A DNA stretch of 51,832 bases from Tranzscheliella williamsii (Eukaryota > Basidiomycota > Ustilaginomycetes > Ustilaginales > Ustilaginaceae). The DNA lies in the NCBI GenBank assembly GCA_023212725.1, contig JALBYF010000097.1, forward strand, positions 1 through 51,832, written 5' to 3'. The position numbers were made by a program, and so were the translations under genes. Numbering within the stretch: the first letter of the stretch is position 1; the number at the start of each line of letters is the position of its first letter. Positions 1 to 12,394 of the stretch are shown in pieces. The notes below the pieces were generated by a model. That model was not told where the DNA came from, did not search any database, and saw nothing but the letters and a program-made list of their open reading frames with translations.

Positions 1-507
1 GCCCCGGCCCCTCCCCCGCATATCTTATTAGCATTTCACCGACTCTTTCTCGTGCGAGTGTTTGAGCTGCTGGGACTGCCTTTCCGAACACTTCAGTCGT
101 GGCGCTCTTCTCAGCCAGTACTGTCTTGCTCTTCGCCAGTACTGCGGTGCTCTTCTTCAGCCAGTACTTGCAATAGGCTCGTCACTTCGTGCAGCCCTGC
201 AGCCTCGCAGTCGCAGCCTACCGCCTTCTCAAAGTCGACCCTGGATCATTATTTTGCGCCTGCTAACCGCTGTACGAACTTGGTCCATCTTAACCACCTG
301 TCCTCGCTGTGTGCACGTCTCGTTAATCCTTATGTCCCTGCAAGGAGTCGGCTCTGCTAGTCATTGTGATTCTTTCCCCTCTCGGCCGCCTTTGCAATAA
401 ACAGACGCAGTGTCCGCACTTGCAGACTTAGCTGTGACCACTCGGCCGCCTCCTCTCGCGCCTCTTGACGTCTTTAATACGATCAACTACAACAGGTGGT
501 CAACATC
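1..507. other. 5' leader/promoter of HECT-like gene, no gene seen
   Basis: This stretch is pyrimidine-rich (many ctct/cttc runs), which is common upstream of fungal start codons. Two short overlapping frames of about 100 codons lie here, but they have low-complexity Ser/Cys composition and no recognisable motif, so I do not call them. No RNA gene is visible. Confidence 0.5.
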
Positions 508-3500
508 ATGGCTACTCTAGAGTTGCACAGCCCACAGCGCCGCCCACAGCAACCGGCCAAAACGCAAGCCGTTCAGGGCTCGCCACCAGTTCCATCATCA
601 CCCACCATCATTCGCACAAATGACTTTATTCTGTTGCCGTCCGTGCCAACACACGAGCCGGAGGACAACCTGCCATCCCCTATCACACTACATCAACAGT
701 ATGCCGCTGCACACACAGACGCACAAGCATGGCGCCGCAGGCAACACTCGCTGATCCAGCCAGTCTCTTCCGATCCCAACGATTTACCGCCCACTTGTGC
801 AGACGAACACGACTCAGAGCACCTGGAAGAGCTTGACGACCGCGAAGCACTCTCCTATCCCTCTTCTGCCCAAGAAGACCTCGCTCGAGATGCTCGATCC
901 TCGCAGCTGGAAAATCTACTTTCCGTCGTCCACGACGTCGCGAAGTTGTCTACCAGGTCGTCTTCCAGGGTCGAATCAAAACTCTCCGCGCTCCTTGAAG
1001 ATCTTCTGGCTACCTTGCGTCGACTTGCTGTTCACCCAGTGCCGCTCTCTCATAGCTTGACCACAGCACAGGTGGCTGGACCGTTTCTACCCTCAACCGC
1101 GGATATAGCCCGACTGCCTTACCTTGTGGACAAGCTCACGGCCGCTGCGAGTGCAACCATTCCGTCGGAAGACGTCGGCCTCCTGACCACGCTGAACACG
1201 CTCACAGCATCTCTTACTCGAACCGATACCTCCTTTCGCTCATCTCCTGCAAGTCCTCCTAGCATGCAGCACGCCATCAATGTAGACGAACCAGCCTATC
1301 AGAGACGTTTACCATACTCACCTCGCTCAAATCCGGCGCTCCTTCCCGGCTCTCGAGGATCGTGGAGCTCGTCACAGTCCTACGCCTCTGTATCCACTCC
1401 CGCGGACGAGATCGTCACTGAGATGCAGCAGAACAAGTCGGCCGATGATGTTTTGCAACTGTCATCACCAACGCAAAAGGCTGTTTTGCCCGCCGTCCAA
1501 CGCGGTGACCCTCTCGACAACTCGTATCTGCTTCCCACTGTCTTCGAAAAACTGCCCGGGCAGCCTGCATTTCAGCCCGCCAACGACTCCCTTGCCGGCT
1601 TGGCTTCCGCCGAACCAGATGTGTTAGAACCCCAACTCAACGGGCTTCGACTTGAGAATCTCTATTCTCAGCATCCCACATTGCAGTTAGGTTCTCTCTC
1701 GCCTCGCTCGGATCAAGCCTCTCGCGCTGCCTCAGTTGGCGATCGAACCGAGTCCACCCATCGCAACCACAAGCGCATGTCAGTACAGACAAGCAGCGCG
1801 ACGAGCACTACCTTGCCCGGCTATTATTCCGACATTCCACAGTATGCCTCAGTCGATGGTCATGTCGACGAGAAAAGCACACTACCGGAGAAAGCTCGTC
1901 ACGATGCCAGCGAACTGCCTACCTACGATGCGGAAGCTGCATCTTTCCATGCAGAGGAAAAGCAAGTACTGGAAAGCACCAGTCTGTTAGAGCGACGTCG
2001 AGCCAAGCTTGCGGCACAGCACAGCGCTTATGCCGCGCGTACGCCAGAGGACCTTGCCATGGTGCAAAGCTCAATTGACAGACTCTCTTCTGTCATGCCA
2101 CAGCTTGACAATCAGCGTGCTTTGTCGCGCGAAGAGCAGCGAAGCGTTCAGCTCCACCGAATCTTGTCGAGATTCGCCCATTCGGAACGCCTTGAAGACC
2201 AGCGAGCCCCCCCGCCTACGGTGAAGCATTGTCATCCCGCTGCACAGTCCCACTCTCATGCGGTGGCTACGACCTCTAACAGGCTTTCTGGCATATCTCC
2301 GGCAGAAACAGAGAGACAAAGCGGACCAGCTCCTACCCCACGAAAAGCTTCGCTCACCTCTGGTTTCAGTCGTAAGTTGTCCATCGCAAGTATTACGCAG
2401 TCACTGAAGCGGGCATCGATCAGCGATTTCAAGGGAAAAGCGAAGGAGCAACAGAGCAGCGATTCCTCCATGAAAAGGCATCCGAGCGAGCTTTCACATA
2501 TAAAGCAAGAATACACCAACGGATTAGCTGGCTTATCCGAACACAGCAAACCTGAATCTGCAGGTCGTACTCTGACGCAGTCACCTACACCCGGCTTCCA
2601 CTCGGATGACTTTACTCACGCAAAGCTTCAGAGCAGAGATGGTACCCCCAGTGGAGGCGTCAACAACCGAGAGGATAGCCGGTTCGACGATGATTCGATT
2701 CCCACACGGAGTCGCTTGCCCAACTCAGGCCAACTTTCCCGAAGTATAGGCAAATGTTCCACCGCCAGCCCGCAAGTGTCACACACGAGCTTGCAGTCAT
2801 TCCTATGTGAACACGCGACAACCAATAGACCCGCATCATCTATTGCAACTGCCTGTTCAGGCGACTTGGACGGGCCCGAGATATCTGCTTACGATATGCT
2901 TCAGGCTCCTGCATCTCGTCGCTCCGCTACGGGTTCGCTCCGGTCGCAGCTTCGAGCTCCCAGTGCAAAGCAACCTATTCGTAAGTCGCCATGCAGTTGC
3001 CAGTCTCTCCTTGACTCTTCTTCTGTTCTCGCTTGCTCTACTACCACTACTACTATTGCTGCTGCTGCTGCTGAATCTGGTTGTGCGCCTAGCACTGCCC
3101 GTTTCGCTGCTTATGATGCTGCTTCAGATCCTGAAACGACTTGCAATGCGGCATATCTCGATTCTGGGGCTGACACTGTCTCCATGTCCGTCGCGACGAC
3201 GACTAGTGGTGGGAATAGTAGAGATATGAGCAGGCGTGGCGACACTGCGGCGGGCGACGGTATTGCGGCGGCTTCTCCTGCTGATACAACGAACTTGAAT
3301 AGCAACGCAACTAACGATGTCCGTCCTGCTTCGTCCGAAACCCCGCCTCCGGAGCAGTGTGATAATCTAGCACCACTGGATTACCTTGTCGAGGCGCAGT
3401 ACAATCTCGGTACTATATCAGTCCTCTTGTGGTCATCCGGGGGTCCAAGCTCTTCCTCGGCGTCGCTGATGACAGGGGAGCGCCTGCCAGCTTCGCTCCC

Positions 3501-5439
3501 AGCATGCGACGGGGATGGCCCCACTTCGATCGACATTTCCTTCCGCCTAGCAGAAAGCATCGCTGGTGAAGATTCATCTCGAAACATGGAAAGCCTCACA
3601 TTAATTCTGTCCCTGCCACTGCAGACCAGGGAACAGCACATACCGCTGCCGGTAGCGGCACGGGCCCCACAAAGCGGCCGAGCAAGCTTAGTACTTGGAT
3701 GCAACGATGGCACAAAAGGTGGACTGACACAGATCAAACTTCATATGAGTGAGCCCGAGCGGAGAAGAGGAGTCGAGGACATACGAAACGACGGATTGGT
3801 CGATTTTCCCCTTTCGGCCCCTTGGCTGTCTCTCTCCGCTAGAGAAAAAGGGCTTATTGGTTTGGGCTGTGGAGTTTGCCAACGAGCTTTACACGGCGGC
3901 GGATTCGGTATGGAGCCTCTCATCTCTGTAGATGGAAAAACTCAGTTCGAAGCGCTGCCTTCGGAAGGGTGGGAGGAGCTGGTGGATGCATGGATGTGCC
4001 ATGGCGATCAAGAGCTCAACGCTTCCCTCACCAGGACCGCCGTGGAGTTCACAACCAGGCTAGGTGCAGGCATGGCGCCCTCCGCTTCCGGGTCCAGGCT
4101 TCACCACTCCCCAGACGAACACAGAGGCAAGAAACAGAAGCTGCAAGGGATGACATCATCACAATCGGAAACGGTATCCATCTGGATTGGCGACACGTAT
4201 ATCCTTGTCCCTTCGTCGGCTGTGACGTTAACGAGTGGTCAATCTATGGACCATGATCAGGTAAGTCGCTTTGTCGCGGCAACAGTTCATCGCTGTCGCC
4301 ATCCCTTTCCCAACCACTTCTCCTCTTGCAAAACGCTCTCAGAAAGCGCCTTGCGGACTGTATAGAAAGTCGACTTCTTCGAAAAGTGTCACAAGAAGAA
4401 AGGGTTTGCACGCACAGTGATGTGCGTGCTCTTCTGTCGACTGATACACCGGTCCAAGATGAATTCATCTTCTCCCAGCGCGGTAGACCCGTGCTCTTCC
4501 TGACAGGGTGCCTAGCGCACCACCTGCTCGCAAGATAGAGTGGAGCGCTATGCGCCTTGCCTTCACGTGAGGACCTGGTTCGCGCCGGGAGGAGAGGAGG
4601 GTATATAGAACGACGAACAGAACACCTGGCCGCTGCAAAGGTCCACAGCTAGATCATCTACTCTATGTACCCACATGTTCCTTTCCTCTTCTGCTTCCTA
4701 CCGAATATTGCGGCGACAGCTTGGTTCGAGCTTTGATCCGCTGTATCGCTTCCGTGTTGAGGCCGGTAAACTGACTCCCTTTGTCTCCTGGTCTATCTAT
4801 GTGTATCGGTGCATACATCTATAGGGATCCAATGTGGTTCATTGCACAAGATGTTCGACAGTCCTGGGCGAGAGCGTGAGGCGGGTTGGCTTACTTGCCG
4901 ATTCGCCCGCTGCTGCGGTGTCCAGTCTGCGGCTGACGAAATACACGCTCGTCCCTATCTATTCGACTACGGCTCCGCGGCGCCTTGACGTCGGCGGTTC
5001 TGGGGCATACGAGGGGTGGGTCTGGATTTCCACGCTGTTGTCAGCTCTGCACCACGCTGCTGCCTCGCACGGGACGCGCAGGTTTGTTTTGCGTTCGTCG
5101 TCTGGACAGAGTGGCGATAGCGAGGACGGCACGGCGATCTGGCTCTTCTCCAAAACAACGTTCACGACGTCGCTTTCAGAAGTTGCTGAGCCGAATGCAA
5201 CGAGCAAATCTGTAAGCGATGCCGTGTGGAAGGGATCCAAGATCTTCTTCTACCATCCACAGGTAGCAATGCTGAGCACTGGCGAGGATAGCGAACCACT
5301 GGAGCCAATGGAGGTGCCGGCACCGGTCTATGAATGGGCCAAAGCAGCATTGCTGCGGTGCCATCACGCGTTGCACCCTGAGATGAAGCAGATGTTTGCT
5401 GGTTGGTCGACAAGCTTCCTTGTCCGCGCCGTGGAGTAA
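508..5439 (+). CDS. HECT-like (HECT_2, Ipa1/UBE3D-type) E3 ubiquitin ligase with very long N-terminal extension
   Basis: Two exons are proposed: 508-4260 and 4825-5439 (1455 aa). The intron begins gtaagt and ends tatag; both junctions are phase 0. The second exon opens with GSNVVHCTRC and continues the family fold. The HECT_2 region runs from about residue 958 (a GTISVLLW strand) to the end. It holds CGVC (C1121), the LPSEGWEEL motif (about 1150), WMCH (C1164) and CTRC (C1258, C1261), the cysteine/tryptophan landmarks of this family. Known members bind E2 enzymes. Yeast Ipa1 is needed for pre-mRNA 3'-end processing and human UBE3D is linked to CPSF. Family members are usually about 350-450 aa, so residues 1-950 (Ser/Pro-rich, no recognised domain) are unusual; they could be a separate gene merged in frame. 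ATG 508 is the first Met of the frame. The 564-nt intron is long for this window. It holds an open stretch at 4326-4538, but nothing requires an extra exon. Confidence 0.75.
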
Positions 5440-6751
5440 GCACAACCGTAGTAGACACACACAGTCATAGTGTGAGTGCCCTGCACCATCAGAACGCCAC
5501 GAGTGCCATTTAACCATCACACATCGCGCGTCGTTGGCCGCTGCGGACCGTTACAAGGATCGTTTCGTCCTTTTACTGTACCAAAAACGGCTATTTCGGG
5601 GCTTTTTTGTCTGACAGCTGCGAAGATCTGCGATTTGCTGCCCTTCGTCCGCTACCCGCAGCGTATTCTGTCTCTCCCTGTGCGCTGTCTCGTCAGCTGC
5701 AGAGCGCGCCCAGCATGGTTCTGGCATGCATTGCCCCACAAAGGCTGTGGGTGGGCCGGTCGAAAGACAAAGGTGGCACTAAGGCGCCGCCTGCGATACG
5801 GTTAGTGAGTTTGGCTTGGCTTCTGGATCTCAACTCGACCGAGAGAAAGGGGGTGCGCTTCTATATTATTCGATTTGCCAGCCATTAATCGTGAATGCAA
5901 GCCGTACGCACGCGAGTCCAACCCACAGACGTGTGGATCAACGCGTTGCCAGCCAGCTTTGTATTCGGTGCAAACCAATTCAAGCCTATCCAACCAAAGC
6001 CTGCGATAAAGTACGGCCGAATCCGCACACCGCTTACGATCTCTCTGTAAAGAATCCCTTTGATTAGGGTGATTAAAGTGATTGTCGGCGCGTGGGACGT
6101 GTTGGTGATTTTGGCGTTGGCCGTTGATGAGAGAGTGTGAGTGCGAGTTAACTGTGACAGATGTCCACGCTGAATGAACACTGAGTGTGACTTGCGACTG
6201 GTTCGGTCTCGGCCGTTCAACGCGCTGCACGCATTTCGTCGGTTCTTGGAACCAGCCAACTAGCCGGGCAGCAAGATAATAATCATCATCACTATGGGCA
6301 ACGCTCAGACGATGGCAGCGCGCAACATACCTTTCGCATTCACCTATCGCCTCTCATTTCCACCTTCTCATCCGCCTTCACCTTCACCTTTACCTCCTTC
6401 ACCTTCCTCTGAGAACCACACCTCGCGGTCTTTCTGCTTGTACGGCTGGTCCTTAACCTACACGTTCATTTCTTCACTCCGCCTTCGACGACGTTGTTCA
6501 ACTCTTCGAGCGACATCTTCAGGGCCAACGGAGTGCATAGTGCATGAGGAAGGCTGTAGGCAACTCCTCCTTCCACGAACGGAAAGGCATATTCGCCTCT
6601 GCATACTGGCAGTTTTTCGAGCATGCCATTGAGGTCCTTCTGATCAGAGCAGGAGTTTCGCTTGCTTTCCTCCACCTTGGCCTTTGTGAACAGCAAGCGG
6701 TTACATTGCGTTTGAGGCAGTGCTCCGCGTCCCCACGCCTAGGACGCTGAG
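5440..6751. other. Intergenic region upstream of formin
   Basis: This is the 3' flank of the HECT-like gene and the promoter/leader of the formin. A cytosine/thymine tract with repeated cttcacctt units lies at about 6355-6410. Short frames on both strands have no recognisable product. No tRNA or other RNA gene was seen. Confidence 0.5.
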
Positions 6752-9700
6752 ATGGACTCTTTATTTGGAAGGAAGAAGCGGTCCCGCCAGTTCAACGCCG
6801 ATGCCGCAGACAAGGCAATCCCGTACGAGCGTACCGCCAGCGGTCGCGCGCCGCTATCCATCGATGGCGGCCTGGGCAGTAATCAACACTCTAGCCCTAC
6901 GGGTTCCAAGCTCAGCATAGGTAACCCTTCCGGTAATCCAGCGCTCGGCCACGGCGTACAGCGCACCAGCGCCTACTCCGACGCCTCGGCCTTGGACGCT
7001 TCCTCACCCTATTATTCACGCTCCAGGGCCAACAGCGCAGCCCCAGCAGCGCTGGACGAGGCAGCTTACTACCCTTCTTCCTCGTCCATCATCTCCCACG
7101 GAAATGGCAACAGTAACGGCACCAGTACCAGCACCAGCAATAGTAGCATGTCGACCACTGCCGGTTTGGCTGCACATCGTCGTCAACCTTCGGGTGCCTC
7201 TTCATCCCGCTATGGCGCGGGGCCCCATGATTCTTTCCTCTCCAACTCCTCTTACAATCCCATCGGCACTCGATCATCCCGCTATACTTCGAGCACGAGC
7301 GCTGGCGGGGACAGTACAAGGCATAACCAAATGCCACACGACGTCCTTAGCCGCATGTCCGTCGCCTCGGCAGCCACCGCCTCCTACTCCAACTACGGCG
7401 ATGATAGCCGTGCTTCTGTCGCGCCCAGCTCCACCGCTCGCGATTCTTATGCTCCCTATGGAAGTCCTGGCCAAGCAAAGGTGCCCGACTTTGCCCTCCA
7501 GCGTCCCTCCGATGCCGATGTGGAACGTCTTTTTGCCGAGCTCATGGACAAGCGCGATTTCCTCAATGTTCCGGGCGGCAATCTGTCGGATGAGCTCAAA
7601 GAGACCGCCAGACGCAACATGCTCAGTTTCAGCGTCGATAAGAAATGGACACTTGTCTACAATGACAAGCTTACCGAGTGGCATGCGCATAAGGAGCGCG
7701 ACCGCAATCGCCGTCAGCATGCAAGCCAAGCTGGCCCCGCAGGCGCTAACGCCAACATGGTCATCACTAGGAATTCACCCGAGTGGTTCATCAAGAAGTT
7801 CATGGACGGTACTGTTACCACAAAACATATCGAATCGCTCGCCGTCACCCTCAGAACATGCGCCATCGGTTGGATTCAGAGCTTTGTCGAAGCAAAGGGC
7901 ACGCCCGTGCTTGCCAGTTTCCTAAGCGGCCTCCACGCTAAAGGTATCAAGAACGACAACGATTTGGCACTCGAGTATGAGGTTCTCAAAGCTTTCCGCT
8001 CTCTCTTCAACTCTAAGCCGGGCGCTAACGACGCCTTGGCCCAGCCAAAATGTATTAGCGGCATCACCCATTCTATGATCTCCCATCAGCTTACCACTCG
8101 CAAGCAAGCTGCCGATATCCTTCTCTTCCTCTGTCATTGGGATAAACCCACCGGCCATCGTCTTGTTTTGAAGGCCTTCGATGACCTCAAGAACAGCCAG
8201 GGCGACCACGGCCGCTTTGATGCCTGGTTCCGCATCCTCGAGCAGACCATTGACGGCCGAGGCAAGATGGGCTCTATGGTGGGCGCCTCCGACGAGGTCA
8301 AAAAGCTCAGTGTTGTGGGGCCTCACGAATCCAGCTTGAATGAGTATGCCATCAACAACATGTTTCTCATCAACGCCATTCTCAACTCAGATATCGTTGC
8401 TGAATTCGAGGTGCGTGTCCATCTGCGCAATCAGATGGAGGCCAGCGGCCTGCAGAGGATCCTGATCAAGATGCATGCCTTCAAGAACCCCGACCTGGAC
8501 GCCCAGATCGCCGTCTTCGAAAAGGGAGCCGAGGCAGATCACGAAGACGTTGTCGATACCTTCAACAAGGAGGTGCTCACCGATCTAAGCGATCCCGTCG
8601 ATGTGTTTAGGGCTATCGTCGGCAAAGTGGAAGGCTCACGTGCCTACGACTTTTTCCTTTCAGCGCTACAGCACTTGCTACTCATCCGCCGGGATGGTGA
8701 GGACCTCGTCCACTATTACCAGCTTATCGATTCGATGGTCACGTCCGTAGTGATGGACCGCAAGGGCGCTGTTGAAGGCAATGACCTCTCCTCGCTTTTG
8801 GGCGTCTCCGTCAATAACGTGCTTTCCCGCTTCGCCGATCAGGATCATATCAACACGATGCAGTCAGAGCTGCAGAAAGCGAAAGCCAAGGCGGCCGCAC
8901 TAGAGCAGGAAAAGCTGGAGTTGGAGGCGAAACTCAAGGCTGGCTCTGACGGTCTTATTGGCAAGTTGCAGGAGCAGATCGAAAAGCTGGAAGAGGACTT
9001 ATCATTAGCACGAGGCAACTCGAGTGCAGCGCGAGACGAAATGGATGAGATGGAAAAAGCGTATATCGACCGCGTCGTTGCTCTCGAGGTCCAGCTTCGT
9101 GAGCTGTACGACATGCTGCGAGAGGCGCAGATGGACGTCAGCGACGTAACCGCACCCGGCAAAGGAAGCTTGGACCGCAAACAGTTGGTAGATACCCTCG
9201 AGAAGCAGCTTGAGCGCAACAAAACCATTCGCAAGCTGGAGGCGAACTCGCGCAAAAAGAGCAGCGCAAAGGATCCCGACGTCCCTGCCCTACCGACCGA
9301 GGAGGATCGTAAACGCATTTCCACCTCCGTACGACGTCAGTCGACGCTCAATCGCGAGGCAGCCGGTGAGGCGCACAGAACCGTTGCCGCAGCAGGGCAA
9401 GAAGAGGAGGATGGCGAGGACGGGGACGAGAACGAAGGGGAAGCAATGGAAGAGGGTCCCGACGAAGATGCGATCGATCCTGAAGCGGCGAAATGGAAGA
9501 TTCAAGCCACTCTGGCAGCAGGTATGGCTCAAAACACCGATCTCGCCTCGCGCATGGTCGACGCAAGAGAGTCGAGAAGGAAGAAGGCTTCAGCAACAAA
9601 GGGCGATGCTCACGATCCTGAAGCAAAGCGGACATCGTACCCTGCCGTTCGCACCTTGCTCGACGAGATTCGCAAGCAGCGTGAAGACGATTCTGACTCG

Positions 9701-12394
9701 GACGATGAACTGCTGGCTGGCAGAGGCAAGAAAAAGGCTATGCCACCGCCGTCACAGACGGTCCCAATGTCTTCTGGCATCGAGGTGACATCTGACGGTG
9801 TACCGCATCCTCCGCCACCCCCACCGCCACCGCCGCCGCCTCCGCAGCTCTTACCATCCGTTGCAGCTTCGATCGATCCGAACAAGAAGGCGCTCCTTGA
9901 CGCCGCGGCCATGCCGCCGCCGCCGCCACCGCCGCCACCACCTCCTGCACCGGGTATGGTGCCAAGCCTCTCCCAAAGCAGCAGCCATGGTGTCGCCGTG
10001 CAATCCGCCTTTTCGACGCCCGAATCGTCGCGACCACCCTCGATGCTCAACTCGCTGGCAGGTACCCCGGCCCCACCAGCGCCTCCGCCGCCCGGATCGT
10101 TGCCCGGATCCGTCAATGCATCTCCGATGCAGGACGGAATACATCGGAACTCGATGTTCAATGTTCGGGCTTCATATGCGCCCATGAACCTGGGTCCGGC
10201 CGGTCCCATCGCCGCTCCGCCGGCTCCCGGCATGGCTGGACTGTTCGCACATCACGCCCTCAGTCGCAAAGAGGTGCTGGCAATGGCAAGATCCAAGATG
10301 AAACAGCTACAGTGGGACAAACTTTCGCCGCAGCATGCTGCAGAGACCATCTTTGGACAGCACGAGCTCACCGCCGACGAAGAGTCGATCGTCAAAATGC
10401 TGCAGCAAGAAGGCCTCTTCGAAGAGATGGAGGAGGATTTCAAGGCAAAACAACCCGTCAAGAGGACGACTGGCGCGGCCAAGAAGGACAAGCTTGAGCT
10501 GAAGACGCATCTCAGCTTGCAGACAAGGCAGGGCATTGAAATGGTGCTCAAGCGTGTCAAGTCGAGCCTGACGGACAGCAAGCAAGCTTCACCGGAAGAG
10601 GTGGCGCATCACATCATCAACTGCGACAAAGCGGTACTCGATCAGAGTTTCCTGACCGAGTTGCTTCGACACTACCCCGAATCCGAAACCAAGGGCCAGC
10701 TTGGCGAGTACCGCAATGCATCAGACGAAGAGCTCCGATTGTTGCATCCTGCCGACCGCCTCGTGGTTCTCTTGATGACGGTGCCACATCTCAAAGAGAA
10801 AGTAAAGGGGCTGCTCTACATGACCAAGTACAAGGAGACCTTTGATCTGATCAAGTCTGGCATGGTCAAGGTGCGGGATGCATCGGAGGGCCTGATCAAG
10901 GCCAAGGCATTTGCGCGGCTGCTTAGCCTGATCCTGATGATGGGCAACTATCTGAATTCGACGGGTATGCAGGGAGGCGCGTTCGGCTTCAAGATCACCT
11001 CGATCAACAAGCTGGTGGATACCAAGGCGTCGGACGGGACGACGCTCCTGCACTTTATCGAGCGGACGATCTCGAAATGCTTCCCGGAAGTGGAGACGTT
11101 CATGGAGGAACTGGAATTGCCGGCCGAGGCGTGCCGGGTGCAGCTGTGGGATTTGCGACGAGACCTGGCAGAACTCAAGTCCGGCAGCTTTCAACACCGC
11201 AAGGAGCTGGATCGGCTGATGGACGAGTCGGAGGAGAATCTTCAGGATCCGTATGTCAAGATCATGCTCCCTTTCCTTAATGATGCCGCATCGGAGCTGC
11301 AACGGTTGAATGACCAGGTGCAGTTCAGCGAGCGCGTCTACAACGAGGCTCTGAAGTACTTTGGCGAGGGCCCCGACCCGAAGAAGCGTGGACTGGGCCA
11401 GTTGGCGAACCAGACGATGCGGACCGAAGACTTTTTCGGGATCTTTAAGGAGTTTTTGGCGGCGTACAAAAAGGTGAAGCTGGACAACATACGGCTCGGC
11501 GAGCAAAGGGCGCTGGAGGCGAAGCGACGCGCAGCTGCCGAAGAGCGGGAGAAGGAGAGACAGGAAGCGCTCGCACGGAAAGAAGCGGGCGTCGACGACA
11601 GCGCGGTGCTGGAGACGCTTCTCGGCTCGTTACGCAGCGGCGGTGGAACACCGAACAAGCAGCGTCGGAAAGCGCGGGAACGCAGGCAGACCAACGCGCG
11701 GGCGCAGGCCGGGGCGGCAGCCAGCGAAGGCAGCGGCTCGCTGGTGGAGGATGCAAACGCTGGGGTGACGGCGCAGGGGAGCCCATCGGACGTGGCTGCT
11801 GCCATGCTGGCAAAGCTACAAGGCGGTACGGCAGGCGACACTAGCGGGGCCGGCGGAGAGAACAGCAACTCTTCGCCCACCGTCAGCGCCTTCCGCACGA
11901 CACGCCGAAGAGACCGAAGATCCGGCCGAGAAGGAGCTGCCAGTGGCACCGCGGCCACAGGCTCGGGCGCAGGCGCGGCCAGCATGCCGTCGCCGTCGCT
12001 GACCAACGAATCCTCACCGGCGCTCTCGCAACAAGCGTCTTCGACGACGCATACACCGTCCGCGTCGATCTCTGCCTCGTCGTCCGGCCTGCGCGAGGCC
12101 GACTCTACCGGCGACGCGACGATCACAGCGTCCAATTTGCACGTCCGTGCGGAAGCGGTCGAGCCAGCGCACGACGAGGCGACGCTGGACGTAGACGAAG
12201 GGCCACCGCTGGACCGCGACGAGGCGGGCGGCGCGCCGGAAGAGGAATCGGCAAGCAGACGCTCGGACGGCGAGCGCAGAACGGCGGGCCCGGACACCGA
12301 GGGCAGCTCTGACCTGGAGTGGTTCGACCCGGACCTGTCGGGCTTCTCGGCCGCCGGGCAGAGCGTCCACTCGAGCGCCGATCTCCCGCTCTGA
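6752..12394 (+). CDS. Diaphanous-related formin, Bni1/SepA type
   Basis: A single exon encodes 1880 aa. Formins nucleate and elongate linear actin filaments at polarity sites and septa under Rho/Cdc42 control. Domains in order: short basic N-terminus MDSLFGRKKR; GTPase-binding/FH3 region at about 247-693 (begins with a PDFALQRPSDADVERLF-like stretch); coiled coil about 700-797; FH1 with two pure polyproline blocks at about 1017-1068 and more at 1107-1115 (profilin binding); FH2 about 1171-1580, starting SRKEVLAMARSKMKQLQWDKL; and a DAD at about 1616-1645 (LETLLGSLRSGG followed by a basic KQRRKARERR cluster), indicating autoinhibition released by a GTPase. A 235-residue low-complexity acidic/Ser tail follows the DAD. 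The start ATG lies in a good context and upstream sequence is closed. Smut fungi have two formins (Drf1 and a SepA-related one). The N-terminus suggests the SepA/Bni1 type, but I cannot settle which ortholog this is. Confidence 0.95.
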   Translation: MDSLFGRKKRSRQFNADAADKAIPYERTASGRAPLSIDGGLGSNQHSSPTGSKLSIGNPSGNPALGHGVQRTSAYSDASALDASSPYYSRSRANSAAPAALDEAAYYPSSSSIISHGNGNSNGTSTSTSNSSMSTTAGLAAHRRQPSGASSSRYGAGPHDSFLSNSSYNPIGTRSSRYTSSTSAGGDSTRHNQMPHDVLSRMSVASAATASYSNYGDDSRASVAPSSTARDSYAPYGSPGQAKVPDFALQRPSDADVERLFAELMDKRDFLNVPGGNLSDELKETARRNMLSFSVDKKWTLVYNDKLTEWHAHKERDRNRRQHASQAGPAGANANMVITRNSPEWFIKKFMDGTVTTKHIESLAVTLRTCAIGWIQSFVEAKGTPVLASFLSGLHAKGIKNDNDLALEYEVLKAFRSLFNSKPGANDALAQPKCISGITHSMISHQLTTRKQAADILLFLCHWDKPTGHRLVLKAFDDLKNSQGDHGRFDAWFRILEQTIDGRGKMGSMVGASDEVKKLSVVGPHESSLNEYAINNMFLINAILNSDIVAEFEVRVHLRNQMEASGLQRILIKMHAFKNPDLDAQIAVFEKGAEADHEDVVDTFNKEVLTDLSDPVDVFRAIVGKVEGSRAYDFFLSALQHLLLIRRDGEDLVHYYQLIDSMVTSVVMDRKGAVEGNDLSSLLGVSVNNVLSRFADQDHINTMQSELQKAKAKAAALEQEKLELEAKLKAGSDGLIGKLQEQIEKLEEDLSLARGNSSAARDEMDEMEKAYIDRVVALEVQLRELYDMLREAQMDVSDVTAPGKGSLDRKQLVDTLEKQLERNKTIRKLEANSRKKSSAKDPDVPALPTEEDRKRISTSVRRQSTLNREAAGEAHRTVAAAGQEEEDGEDGDENEGEAMEEGPDEDAIDPEAAKWKIQATLAAGMAQNTDLASRMVDARESRRKKASATKGDAHDPEAKRTSYPAVRTLLDEIRKQREDDSDSDDELLAGRGKKKAMPPPSQTVPMSSGIEVTSDGVPHPPPPPPPPPPPPQLLPSVAASIDPNKKALLDAAAMPPPPPPPPPPPAPGMVPSLSQSSSHGVAVQSAFSTPESSRPPSMLNSLAGTPAPPAPPPPGSLPGSVNASPMQDGIHRNSMFNVRASYAPMNLGPAGPIAAPPAPGMAGLFAHHALSRKEVLAMARSKMKQLQWDKLSPQHAAETIFGQHELTADEESIVKMLQQEGLFEEMEEDFKAKQPVKRTTGAAKKDKLELKTHLSLQTRQGIEMVLKRVKSSLTDSKQASPEEVAHHIINCDKAVLDQSFLTELLRHYPESETKGQLGEYRNASDEELRLLHPADRLVVLLMTVPHLKEKVKGLLYMTKYKETFDLIKSGMVKVRDASEGLIKAKAFARLLSLILMMGNYLNSTGMQGGAFGFKITSINKLVDTKASDGTTLLHFIERTISKCFPEVETFMEELELPAEACRVQLWDLRRDLAELKSGSFQHRKELDRLMDESEENLQDPYVKIMLPFLNDAASELQRLNDQVQFSERVYNEALKYFGEGPDPKKRGLGQLANQTMRTEDFFGIFKEFLAAYKKVKLDNIRLGEQRALEAKRRAAAEEREKERQEALARKEAGVDDSAVLETLLGSLRSGGGTPNKQRRKARERRQTNARAQAGAAASEGSGSLVEDANAGVTAQGSPSDVAAAMLAKLQGGTAGDTSGAGGENSNSSPTVSAFRTTRRRDRRSGREGAASGTAATGSGAGAASMPSPSLTNESSPALSQQASSTTHTPSASISASSSGLREADSTGDATITASNLHVRAEAVEPAHDEATLDVDEGPPLDRDEAGGAPEEESASRRSDGERRTAGPDTEGSSDLEWFDPDLSGFSAAGQSVHSSADLPL

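Noticed and set aside
2980..3126. A possible intron in the HECT-like gene (gtaagt at 2980, tcag before 3127)
   Set aside because: The frame is open throughout, and 147 nt would be removed with no gain of a known motif. It is kept as an alternative within the gene entry, not as a call.
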